Below are positions 36,139 to 44,108 of a DNA stretch of 64,000 nucleotides, piece after piece (positions within the stretch are counted from its first letter, which is position 1; the number at the start of each line of letters is the position of its first letter). Position numbers and translations under genes: made by a program. The notes under the pieces were generated by a model that worked only from the letters and a program-made list of their open reading frames with translations, was not told where the DNA came from and did not search any database. The DNA is from Deltaproteobacteria bacterium (lineage in GTDB: Bacteria > Myxococcota_A > Polyangia > Polyangiales > Polyangiaceae): contig JACRCQ010000030.1 in assembly GCA_016218915.1 (NCBI GenBank), positions 62,001 to 126,000 on the forward strand. The letters run 5' to 3'.

Positions 36139-37795
36139 TGATGTGTCTCTCCCGATCCACGATCTGCATTCCGCTGACGGTCAAGGCGTGGCAACCCGAG
36201 CAGGGGGTCGCGCCGATGGCCGGGTGATTGCCGCCCGGCGGAAGGGCATGGCATGTCCCGCAGAACGCGGTGCCAGGCTTGTTCCACACAGGTGACGAGT
36301 TGGCCCCGCCCCAGGTCGGGGCACCGTGGCACCAGGTGCCGTTGCAGGTCACGGTCGCGTGATCCCACGCGGGGGTAGAGCCGCCAGCAACCGACACACC
36401 CGACCAGGTCAGCGTGGCCGGCCACCCGTCGTCGATGTGCCCGGCAGACATCAGCGACGTGGGCACCACGTGACACTCTTCGCAAAGCACCTTGCGGCTG
36501 AACGTGCCACCGTTGAGGTGGACCTGGTGGGCGCCGACCGAAGTGTCCGTTGGGTCGGTCGCACCGGATAGCGACTGGGGCGGAGCTGGATTGGTGGTGC
36601 TGCCGTGGCACGCGGTGCAATCCGAGCCATTGTAGATCTCGAGCTTCGCGTTGATGTGCGTGTCGAGCTTCGGCATCTTGGTGGCAGGATCGAACGCATC
36701 CTTGTGGCACCAGATGCACTGGCCCGGCTCAGCCTTGGGGTGCGGGGCACTGGGCGGCAGGCCGTGGCACGTGCCGCAAGCAGCCTGGGAGCCATCGACC
36801 ACGGTCCACTTGGGCGTCGTGTTCGATCCGCCGGTCAGCGTTGCCCCGTGGCAGTACACGCCGCTGCAGGTGGCGGTGTCGTGGTTCCACACCGGGCTCG
36901 CTCCCTGCGCGCTCGCCATCGCAGTGAAGGTCAGCTCAGCAGGACCGGGGGTGTCGATGTGCCCAGGAGAATCGACGGCCGCCGGAACCTTGTGGCAAGT
37001 CTCGCACGTGACCGCAGGAAGATACGTCGAGCCCGCAAGGTGCGATTGGTGCGCGCCCACGCCGACGTTCTTCGTGTCCGTATTGCCGGCGAGATCCGTG
37101 GGAGGCGCCGGGTTCTTGCTGCTGCCATGGCACGAGCTGCAGTCGCCCGACGACACGTCGATCTTGCCGTTGATGTGGAGTGTGGCGTCCTTGATCGTGT
37201 GGTTGGGACCTGCGGTCTTGCCGTGGCACAGCTCACAGCGATCGACCGTGGGGTGCGAGCCGCCAGGGGGCAGCGAGTGACAAGAAGTGCCGCACGCCTG
37301 GTCGGAAGCACGCGGTGCATTCCACACGGCGGTGCTGGGCCACCCTTGGCCCGTGGGGCCGGAGTGGCAGTAGGTGTCCACGCACGTGTGGGTCTTGTCG
37401 TCGTAGTAGGGCTGCCTGCCGGACGCTGCGGCGATCCCCGTGAAGTTCAGTTTTGTCGGGGGGGTGTTGTCGACGTGGCCGGGGTCGCCGACGGCTTTGG
37501 GCACCACGTGACAGGTCTCGCACGCAAGCGCGGTGTGGGTTGCGCTTGCGGTCAGGTGATTGGCATGTGCGCCGACGCCGGGTGAGCTCGTCAGGGAGCT
37601 GCCCTTGGTATCCTTGGGCGGAGCGGGCGAATCAGCGCTTCCGTGGCACGTGCCAGCGCAGTTCTTCTCGGGCGTCGGAGCGGTCTCGTTGCGCGTGGTC
37701 AGGCAGCCAACGGCGAGCGAGCACGCGAGCAGGCCGAGCAGGCGCACGAGCCACCTGGACGGCGGGTAGCATGGGAGTGGTGCGCGATCGGTCAT
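36113..37795 (-). CDS. Multihaem cytochrome lipoprotein with three five-haem repeats
   Basis: This 560-residue protein has a lipoprotein signal ending at LAVGC (Cys31). Three tandem modules of about 170 residues follow, starting near residues 46, 218 and 394. Each carries five haem sites: one near its start, then CXXCH, CX4CH (CVDTYCH, CSGVYCH, CNGTWCH), a C-G-T-type site and a final CXXCH. I count ten CXXCH, two CX3CH and three CX4CH, 15 in all. The CX4CH/CXXCH pairing is the domain known from Geobacter extracellular cytochromes. It starts after a GGAG ribosome binding site, 11 bases from the preceding gene, and is probably the outward-facing cytochrome of the conduit. Confidence 0.87.
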   Translation of the reverse strand: MTDRAPLPCYPPSRWLVRLLGLLACSLAVGCLTTRNETAPTPEKNCAGTCHGSADSPAPPKDTKGSSLTSSPGVGAHANHLTASATHTALACETCHVVPKAVGDPGHVDNTPPTKLNFTGIAAASGRQPYYDDKTHTCVDTYCHSGPTGQGWPSTAVWNAPRASDQACGTSCHSLPPGGSHPTVDRCELCHGKTAGPNHTIKDATLHINGKIDVSSGDCSSCHGSSKNPAPPTDLAGNTDTKNVGVGAHQSHLAGSTYLPAVTCETCHKVPAAVDSPGHIDTPGPAELTFTAMASAQGASPVWNHDTATCSGVYCHGATLTGGSNTTPKWTVVDGSQAACGTCHGLPPSAPHPKAEPGQCIWCHKDAFDPATKMPKLDTHINAKLEIYNGSDCTACHGSTTNPAPPQSLSGATDPTDTSVGAHQVHLNGGTFSRKVLCEECHVVPTSLMSAGHIDDGWPATLTWSGVSVAGGSTPAWDHATVTCNGTWCHGAPTWGGANSSPVWNKPGTAFCGTCHALPPGGNHPAIGATPCSGCHALTVSGMQIVDRERHINGQVDFNQ

Positions 37796-37806
37796 GAGCC
37801 CTGCTC

Positions 37807-40023
37807 CTACTTGAACAAGTGGCAGCTCCAGCAGGTCTTCGCGTCAGGATTGTGATTGGCGCGATCCTTGTGGCACGTCAGGCAGCGATTGCGATCCGGC
37901 AGCCCGCGTGCGTGCGTGTTGTGGCAGGAGCCGCAGATCTTGTGCCCCTTGTTGGCATGTGCGCCGAGGTCCTGCATCTGGTTGTGGCACGCCTGGCAGG
38001 ACTGACGCGAGAACTTGTGCGGCTTGTGGCACGCCTGGCAGCTCGAATGCGTGGCACCTCTTCCCTGTACCTGCGCGGTCTCGGCCTTGTGGCAGCTCTG
38101 GCACGTGCTCCACCACGCAACCGGCGCCTGGTGCGGGTTGTGGCACGACATGCACGTGTGCTTGGTCTTGGTGACCGCACCGGCTTGGGCCGCGTGGCAA
38201 GAGCTGCAGGGCGTCTTCACCGACACGTTGTGCTGACGGTGGCAGCCAGGACAGCCCTTGTGCTGCGCAGGCTTCCACGCCTGGGACGCTGCGGTCTGAC
38301 CCGAGTGGCACTGGTTGCACTGACGCGCCGCTTGCGCTGCTGCGGTGTGCGGTGCGTGGCACGAGGAGCATTCGCGGTGCTTGCCCGAGTCGCGGGGAAC
38401 GTTGTTGTGGCAGTTGGCGCACCCGCCAGAGCCGACTCCGGGCGGGCCGTGGGGCTTGTGGCATTTCTGGCAAGGGCCCTGGTGGGCGCCGCCCGACGGC
38501 AGCTTGTGGCAGCTCGCGCACGTCTCCTGGATCCCTGGCACCGAGAACGCGTGCGGCTTGTGGCACGACGAGCACTGCTGGTGCTGCGCGGGGCGTGCCG
38601 AGGATGCGAGCTTGCCCTGCTGGGCATGGCACCCTCCGCACCGCGCGGAGGCGCCCGACGGAGCGTGGGGCGCGTGGCAGCTCGTACACTCGGCCTTGTG
38701 CGCCGCAGGACCGGTCGTGATCGCCTGCGACTGGCCGGCATGGCAGTTCTGGCAGGGCTGAAGACCTTGACGCCCCTTGTGCGGATTGTGGCACGTCGTG
38801 CAGTCCTTGTGGCGGTGCCCTTCGTGCTTGGAATGGCAGTTGTTGCACACCGCTCCGGTGGGAGGCGGCTCGTGAGCGCTGTGGCAGTTGCCGCACGCAG
38901 CGTGCGCCGCTGGCCCCCACTGCTTGATCTCCTCGTAGCGCTTCTGGTGGCACGTGATGCAGTCGGTCGGAGCTGCCTTGAACAGGTGCGGCTTGTGGCA
39001 GGTCGCGCAGCTGCCGTGCAGCGTCGCCGTCGTGTTGATCACATGCGGACGCGCAAGCTCGTGGCATCGCGCGCACGACTGGGCCAGCTCGACCTTGGAG
39101 GAGTGCGCCTTGTGGCACAGGCCGCATTGATCGTGCGCCGGGTTGACGTTCGCGATCTGGTTCGGCGGGATCACGTTGTGGCAACGCGTGCAGTCCTTGC
39201 CGGTCCTGCGCTTCGCCGCGTCCTTGACGTGCGGCTTGTGGCAGAGCTTGCACGGCAGCTCGCCGTGGATCATCGCGGGTGTGACGGGCTCTGCCGGGCG
39301 TGTGACTGCAAATCGGGAGGGACGCTCCAGCGGCTTCGAGCCGCCGTGGCAGCGCTGACAGTCGTCAGGTCGCGGCTTGAGCGACGTCATCCCAGGGGCG
39401 AGGAAGCTGTGGCACGACACGCACCACACCTCCATGCCGTGATCGAATACCTCGATCTTGTCGTGGCACTTCTTGCAGATGTCCTTGTCCGGCACCAGCT
39501 GGTGAATCGTGGAGGCGTGGCAGTCCACGCACTGGATGCGGGTGTTGGACAACACGTGCACGCGATGGCCCGCAGTGTCCGAAACCTGGATCCAGCGAGG
39601 ATCGGAAGACATGTGGCACGATTCGCAACGAGAGCGATCCACGGCCGCATGCTTGCCGACCTTGGTCGGGTTGCGCGTCACCGTTACCCAGATGAGACGC
39701 AGATCCTCTGCGTACGACATCTTGTGGCAGTCGTCGCAGCGCACCTTCTTGTGCGCGCTGGTCTGCCAGTTCTGACCAACCAGCGTCATCAGGTGACAGC
39801 TCGACGTGCAGAAGCGTTCATCGACCCGCACGTAGTGGTGCAGACGCCACCCGCCCACGATCAGCAGCAGGGAGGCAACCGCAGCGGTCCACGCGACCGT
39901 CTTGCGTCGCGATGGAGCCATCGCGGCCCAGCGGTTCGCCACACCGCGCCGCCACTTCGTCTCGACCCAGTCGATCAGCCGCCGGACCAACGCTTCATTT
40001 CCTTCCCGTCGCGGCTCTGCCAT
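37807..40023 (-). CDS. Inner-membrane NapC/NirT-like protein with a giant multihaem array (about 34 haem sites)
   Basis: This 738-residue protein has a basic cytoplasmic N-terminus, one membrane anchor (about 42-59) and no signal cleavage or lipobox. The next part reads like the NapC/NirT/NrfH quinol dehydrogenases: CTSSCHLM (72-79), CDDCHKM, CESCH and CVDCH. The rest is low-complexity His/Cys/Lys sequence with CXXCH every 15-30 residues; I count 33 CXXCH plus the CX3CH. This would be one of the denser haem arrays, about one per 22 residues. It could take electrons from menaquinol and conduct them across the periplasm to the barrel complex. It is the first gene of the operon. Confidence 0.88.
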   Translation of the reverse strand: MAEPRREGNEALVRRLIDWVETKWRRGVANRWAAMAPSRRKTVAWTAAVASLLLIVGGWRLHHYVRVDERFCTSSCHLMTLVGQNWQTSAHKKVRCDDCHKMSYAEDLRLIWVTVTRNPTKVGKHAAVDRSRCESCHMSSDPRWIQVSDTAGHRVHVLSNTRIQCVDCHASTIHQLVPDKDICKKCHDKIEVFDHGMEVWCVSCHSFLAPGMTSLKPRPDDCQRCHGGSKPLERPSRFAVTRPAEPVTPAMIHGELPCKLCHKPHVKDAAKRRTGKDCTRCHNVIPPNQIANVNPAHDQCGLCHKAHSSKVELAQSCARCHELARPHVINTTATLHGSCATCHKPHLFKAAPTDCITCHQKRYEEIKQWGPAAHAACGNCHSAHEPPPTGAVCNNCHSKHEGHRHKDCTTCHNPHKGRQGLQPCQNCHAGQSQAITTGPAAHKAECTSCHAPHAPSGASARCGGCHAQQGKLASSARPAQHQQCSSCHKPHAFSVPGIQETCASCHKLPSGGAHQGPCQKCHKPHGPPGVGSGGCANCHNNVPRDSGKHRECSSCHAPHTAAAQAARQCNQCHSGQTAASQAWKPAQHKGCPGCHRQHNVSVKTPCSSCHAAQAGAVTKTKHTCMSCHNPHQAPVAWWSTCQSCHKAETAQVQGRGATHSSCQACHKPHKFSRQSCQACHNQMQDLGAHANKGHKICGSCHNTHARGLPDRNRCLTCHKDRANHNPDAKTCWSCHLFK

Positions 40024-40289
40024 CCCGGCCGCAGGCGGCCATGGTACGACTGGTCATAGAGAAAAGGGAGAGCACGACGATCATCACGACGAGCCGCTCT
40101 AGGTGCACAATACCCGGCGAGCTAGTGAGTATTACTACCCCAAGCTAAGCCATCTTGCCTAGCGGTTTCGGGTAGGCCAGCATCGTGACTACGCCTTGCA
40201 GACAGCGATGAAGGGCTAGAATGCTCATAGCCCGTCCCACGGGTCTCGCGCAATGATTCGTGACGGGGTCGATTTGTCCGAGCGCGTGA
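40024..40289. other. 266-base region upstream of the cytochrome operon and downstream of the ABC genes
   Basis: No gene is visible. The cytochrome operon promoter should lie here. An AT-richer patch contains an interrupted palindrome, TAGT-N7-ACTA at 40124-40138, which could be an operator. A 6-bp hairpin, GGGCTA (40213-40218) with TAGCCC (40228-40233), lies downstream of the oligopeptide ATPase genes but lacks a T run. I see no convincing -35/-10 pair. Confidence 0.4.
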
Positions 40290-41327
40290 TCACGGCCCTG
40301 CATGCCAGCAGGCCGCACGATGGTGGCTCCCCAGCGTCACCTCTTCCAGCGCAGGCAATCGCTCGCGACATCGGGTCTGATCCGCCTTGGGACAACGCGG
40401 GTGAAACGGACAGCCAGACGGGGGCGACAGGGGGTTGGGCGGCTCGCCCTCGAGCATGAGCCGCAAGCGTTTGTGCTCCGGATCCGGCACAGGCATCGCC
40501 GACAGAAGCGCGTGCGTGTACGGATGCAGCGGGTGCTCGAAGATCGCTTCGGTAGGGCCCATCTCCACGAGCTTTCCCAGATACATCACCGCGATCCTGG
40601 TGCTCACGTGCCGGACGACCTGAAGGTCGTGGGAGATGAACAGGTACCCCACGTGCGTCGCATCCTGCAGATCCTGCAGCAGGTTGATGATCTGCGCCTG
40701 GATCGAGACATCCAGTGCGCTCACCGGCTCGTCGCACACCACGAACGACGGCTCCACCGCGAGGGCGCGCGCGATGCCGACCCTTTGCCGTTGCCCTGCG
40801 GAGAACTCGTGGGGGAAGCGATTGCGCGCGTCCGGGCTCAACCCGACACGCGAGAGCATGGTTGCCACTCGCTCTTCCAGCTCACTGCGCCCGGACGCGA
40901 GGCCGTGGATGCGGATTCCTTCGGCCACGATGTCGCCCACGGTCATGCGCGGGTTGAGCGAGGCATACGGATCCTGAAATATGATCTGCATGCGGCGGCG
41001 CATGGGACGAAGCTGCCGCTGGGTCAGGACCGTGAGATCCTTGCCGTCGAACAGGATGCGTCCGTAGGTCGGCTCCACGAGGCGAAGCACGGTGCGTCCC
41101 AACGTGGTCTTCCCGCATCCCGACTCGCCGACCAGCCCGAGGGTCTCGCCATGTCGGACGTAGAGCGTGACTCCGTCGACCGCGCGCACGAACCTCGCCT
41201 TGCCCAGCAGGCCGCGGCGCACCGAGAAGTAGGTCGAGAGCCTCTCGACCTGCACCAGGGGCCTGCGCGGCGCGCTCTTGGCCGCGTCCACAGGAAGCTC
41301 GCGCGCGCTGTCCGGGGCCGGGCTCAT
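40290..41327 (-). CDS. Oligopeptide/dipeptide ABC transporter ATPase, OppF/DppF type
   Basis: This 345-residue ABC ATPase has Walker [11 protein letters not shown]-loop region [14 protein letters not shown], signature [15 protein letters not shown], Walker [13 protein letters not shown] and a switch His in ISHD. The C-terminal extension [16 protein letters not shown] is the cysteine-rich tail specific to oligopeptide transporter ATPases. It would pair with the neighbouring OppD-like subunit under two inner-membrane permeases. Its start overlaps the stop of that gene by four bases. The permeases and binding protein are absent from both sides. Confidence 0.9.
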   Translation of the reverse strand: MSPAPDSARELPVDAAKSAPRRPLVQVERLSTYFSVRRGLLGKARFVRAVDGVTLYVRHGETLGLVGESGCGKTTLGRTVLRLVEPTYGRILFDGKDLTVLTQRQLRPMRRRMQIIFQDPYASLNPRMTVGDIVAEGIRIHGLASGRSELEERVATMLSRVGLSPDARNRFPHEFSAGQRQRVGIARALAVEPSFVVCDEPVSALDVSIQAQIINLLQDLQDATHVGYLFISHDLQVVRHVSTRIAVMYLGKLVEMGPTEAIFEHPLHPYTHALLSAMPVPDPEHKRLRLMLEGEPPNPLSPPSGCPFHPRCPKADQTRCRERLPALEEVTLGSHHRAACWHAGP

Positions 41328-42289
41328 GACGCACTCCGGAGCGGGTGAAAGCAGCGCACCCGGCGATCGCTGGCGATCGATTCGAGCTGGGGCATCTGGG
41401 TTCGACAGGTCTCATCGGCAAAGGAGCAGCGCTCCTGGAACCTGCAGCCGACGGGAAGGGCGCGAAGATCCGGAACGCGTCCCGGGATCGTGGGCAAGCG
41501 TCCCCCTTCGGCCGCGCTCGGCCCCGCAGGAAGGCTGTCGAGAAGGGCGCGCGCGTAGGGATGTGCCGGGCTCGCGAACAGCGCGCCGACCGGCGCTTCC
41601 TCGACGATCTGACCCGCGTACATCACAACCACCCGCTGCGCGAAGTCGGCGAGCACCGCCAGGTCGTGCGTAATGAGCACGATCGCCGTTCCGGTCTGCT
41701 CCTGGATCCCTCCGAGCAGCTCCAGGATCTGCGCCTGGATCGTCACGTCGAGCGCCGTCGTGGGCTCGTCTGCGAGCAGCACCTCCGGCTCGCAGATCAG
41801 CGCCATGGCGATCATCACACGCTGGCGCATGCCACCGGACAGCTGATGCGGCCAGGCGTCGAAGCGTGATCCGGCCGAGGGCATGCCCACGCGCTCGAGC
41901 ATGGCCACAGCGCGTTCCCGAGCTGCGCGGCGTGACATCTTCTTGTGGATGGTGAGCGCTTCGGTGACCTGCGCGCCGATGGTGTGGACCGGGTTCAGAG
42001 AGCTCATCGGCTCCTGGAAGACCATGGAGATGCGCTGGCCGCGCACCGCACACATCTCCCGCTCGGTCAGGCCGAGCAGGTCGCGATCCTGCAGAAGGAT
42101 CCTGCCACTGTCGATTCTTCCTGGAGACACCAGCCTCAGGACGGACAGCGCGACTGTGGTCTTGCCGCAACCCGACTCGCCCACGATCCCCAGCCGCGCC
42201 TGCTTGTCCACCGCAAGTGACACGTCGTCCACAGCGCGTACGCCGCCGTAGGACGTGACCAGGTTCTCGATCGAAAGCAGGGGGGGCAT
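41324..42289 (-). CDS. Oligopeptide/dipeptide ABC transporter ATPase, OppD/DppD type
   Basis: This 321-residue ATPase has Walker [25 protein letters not shown], signature [15 protein letters not shown], Walker [17 protein letters not shown] and the tail [15 protein letters not shown]. It hydrolyses ATP to drive uptake (or, in some systems, export) of peptides or related small molecules. It is the first gene of an overlapping OppD-OppF pair. Upstream lie 89 bases and then the MATE pump gene on the same strand, so its promoter is either in this short gap or it is read through from the pump gene. Confidence 0.9.
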   Translation of the reverse strand: MPPLLSIENLVTSYGGVRAVDDVSLAVDKQARLGIVGESGCGKTTVALSVLRLVSPGRIDSGRILLQDRDLLGLTEREMCAVRGQRISMVFQEPMSSLNPVHTIGAQVTEALTIHKKMSRRAARERAVAMLERVGMPSAGSRFDAWPHQLSGGMRQRVMIAMALICEPEVLLADEPTTALDVTIQAQILELLGGIQEQTGTAIVLITHDLAVLADFAQRVVVMYAGQIVEEAPVGALFASPAHPYARALLDSLPAGPSAAEGGRLPTIPGRVPDLRALPVGCRFQERCSFADETCRTQMPQLESIASDRRVRCFHPLRSAS

Positions 42290-42378
42290 GTCGAGGCGAT
42301 AGGATACACGAAGCAGGACCGGGCAGATGCAAGGCTGTTGGGCGGTGCCGGAACGGGTGCGAGGGATCCGCTGTGCGA

Positions 42379-43860
42379 TCAGCTCGCGCGTCTTGGGCTG
42401 CCGCGATCAGACCTTCGACGAGGCAGCTCTGCCAGCACCGGGTCCAGTATCTGGCTCGGGCCCGCGATCAGCAGGGGCAGCTCCGCCTCTGCGGTCTGCA
42501 CCTGAGCGCGAACGCCGAGCCGTTCGCGGCAAAGCGCTGCACCAGCCTTCCAGTGGCCACGCTCCAGCCGCCACCACAGCAGGACGCACCCCACCACGAC
42601 CTCGACCGTGAGCCCGAGCCAGCCGCCCATGGCGCCCAGCCCCATCCGAAAGCCGAGGAGCCAGGTCAGGGGAGGCGTGGCGGCCCATGCGGAGAGCACG
42701 GCAACGATTGCCGCATAGCGCACGTCGCCCGTGCCCCGGAGCACGGATCGCGCCACGGCATTCCCCGCGTCGAACAGCTGGAAAGCTGCCGCGATCCGCA
42801 AGAGCCTCGCCGTCGTGAGCCTCACCTGCGGATCGGTCGTGAACATCGCCGGGATCACGTCTGCAAACGCCAGGAACACGACTGCACACGCGAGGCTGTA
42901 GCCTGCCGCGATTCCGACCGCCTTTCTGGCCAGATTGCGAACGAGCCCGTCCTCTCCCGCACCCACGGCCTGCCCCACGAGCACGCAAGCCGCTTCGCCC
43001 ACGGCGAGCGCTGGCAGGAACGACAGGTGCGTGAGCTGCAACGCGATCTGGTGCGCCGCCAGATCCGCGTCGCCGATGCGGGCCAGCATGACCACGAGCA
43101 GCGAGAACGAGCCGATTTCGAGCGTGAACTGAAGCCCGAGCGGCACGCCCAGGCGAAGCAGCTCCCCGAGATGGCGCAGTCGCACCGCGGCCAAGCCGAT
43201 CCCGGGCGTGCGGCATGCCCTGAGCAGCAGTGCAACCTCGACCACGTGCCCGAGCGCCGCAGCGATTCCCGCCCCGCGCACGCCGAGCCCCAGCCCGAAG
43301 ATCAGGACAGCGTCGAGCGCGATGTTGGTCACGTTCGCGCCCAGGGCTGCCCACAGCGGCGAGCGGCTGTCTCCAATCCCATAGCGCGACTCGGACAACG
43401 CAATCGAAACGAGCGCAAAGGGGGCTCCCAGATTGCGCATCGACAGGTACACTGCCGCGCTGCTGCCTGCCTCCGGCGTGGCAGCCAGGGCAGGCAGATA
43501 TCCGACCGCGAGACGTCCCAGCACGATGGCGAGCAAGCCGAGGCCCGTCGCCACGATCAATCCAGCTCCGATCGACGCGGGGATCTCATCCGGGCGCTGG
43601 GCGCCCGTGGCTTGCGACACAAGGACCTTGACCGACCGAAGCAGGCCGAAGCCAAAGATGATCAGCGCGAACGCGGCAAGCCCGCCGAGGCTCACGCCGG
43701 CAAGAGCAGGCGCCCCGAGCCGGCCGACGAAGAGCGTGCTGGTCAGGGTCATGACGCTGTAGGAGAGCATCGAGACCGCGATCGGCCACGCCAGTCGCAC
43801 CAGCTCGGGGACGGGTTTGCGCTTCCAGTGAAGCCCCTGTGGCTCAGTATCCGTACGCAT
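42379..43860 (-). CDS. MATE-family multidrug efflux transporter (NorM/DinF-like)
   Basis: This 493-residue integral membrane protein has 12 predicted membrane segments in two related halves. The first segments (PELVRLAWPIAVSMLSYSVM, FVGRLGAPALAGVSLGGLAA) are the typical MATE start. MATE pumps expel cationic drugs, dyes or metabolites in exchange for Na+ or H+. The AAGGAAGG ribosome binding site lies 7 bases before the ATG at 43860. An intrinsic terminator ends only 31 bases before this start, leaving little room for an independent promoter. Expression probably depends on read-through, as described for the upstream small open frame. Confidence 0.88.
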   Translation of the reverse strand: MRTDTEPQGLHWKRKPVPELVRLAWPIAVSMLSYSVMTLTSTLFVGRLGAPALAGVSLGGLAAFALIIFGFGLLRSVKVLVSQATGAQRPDEIPASIGAGLIVATGLGLLAIVLGRLAVGYLPALAATPEAGSSAAVYLSMRNLGAPFALVSIALSESRYGIGDSRSPLWAALGANVTNIALDAVLIFGLGLGVRGAGIAAALGHVVEVALLLRACRTPGIGLAAVRLRHLGELLRLGVPLGLQFTLEIGSFSLLVVMLARIGDADLAAHQIALQLTHLSFLPALAVGEAACVLVGQAVGAGEDGLVRNLARKAVGIAAGYSLACAVVFLAFADVIPAMFTTDPQVRLTTARLLRIAAAFQLFDAGNAVARSVLRGTGDVRYAAIVAVLSAWAATPPLTWLLGFRMGLGAMGGWLGLTVEVVVGCVLLWWRLERGHWKAGAALCRERLGVRAQVQTAEAELPLLIAGPSQILDPVLAELPRRRSDRGSPRRAS

Positions 43861-43891
43861 GACTGACCTTCCTTTCGTAAGTGCGAAGCAT

Positions 43892-43926
43892 AAAAAAAGC
43901 CGCGGGAACCTTGCGGCGCCCGCGGC
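43892..43926 (-). terminator. Strong intrinsic terminator just upstream of the MATE gene
   Basis: On the minus strand, an 8-bp perfect GC stem (GCCGCGGG at 43926-43919 and CCCGCGGC at 43906-43899) with a 12-base loop is followed by seven T residues (43898-43892). This is a textbook Rho-independent terminator. It faces transcripts that run toward the MATE gene and lies 31 bases before its start. The preceding 36-codon frame ends 22 bases upstream of the stem, the layout of a transcription attenuator. Confidence 0.8.
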
Positions 43927-43948
43927 ATCGAATCGGCTCTCAGCTATC

Positions 43949-44059
43949 TCAGGTTCTGGCGGTGTACCGACTCTTCGCCACGGGCACGCGCTCGCTAACG
44001 CAGCCGTCGATCATGGACGGCGTGCTGGAGCGCGGCTGGTTGGTGAAGAGGCGGTTCAT
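43949..44059 (-). CDS. Candidate 36-residue leader peptide or small protein upstream of the MATE pump
   Basis: An ATG at 44059 with a well-placed AAGGA ribosome binding site (four bases upstream) opens a 36-codon frame. The peptide begins MNRLFTNQPRSSTPS and ends KSRYTART. It has one Cys and no membrane segment or known motif. An intrinsic terminator follows the stop by 22 bases, then the MATE gene. GAACCT just at the stop codon (43956-43951, minus strand) is complementary to AGGTTC in the terminator loop and 3' arm (43911-43906), so a weak alternative pairing exists. The frame could be a regulatory leader peptide or an independent small gene. Translation is not proven. Confidence 0.5.
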   Translation of the reverse strand: MNRLFTNQPRSSTPSMIDGCVSERVPVAKSRYTART

Positions 44060-44108
44060 GGTGTCCTTGGTTTCGCTTCCCCCTGTCTGACATGCAGGAG
44101 ACTGAACG

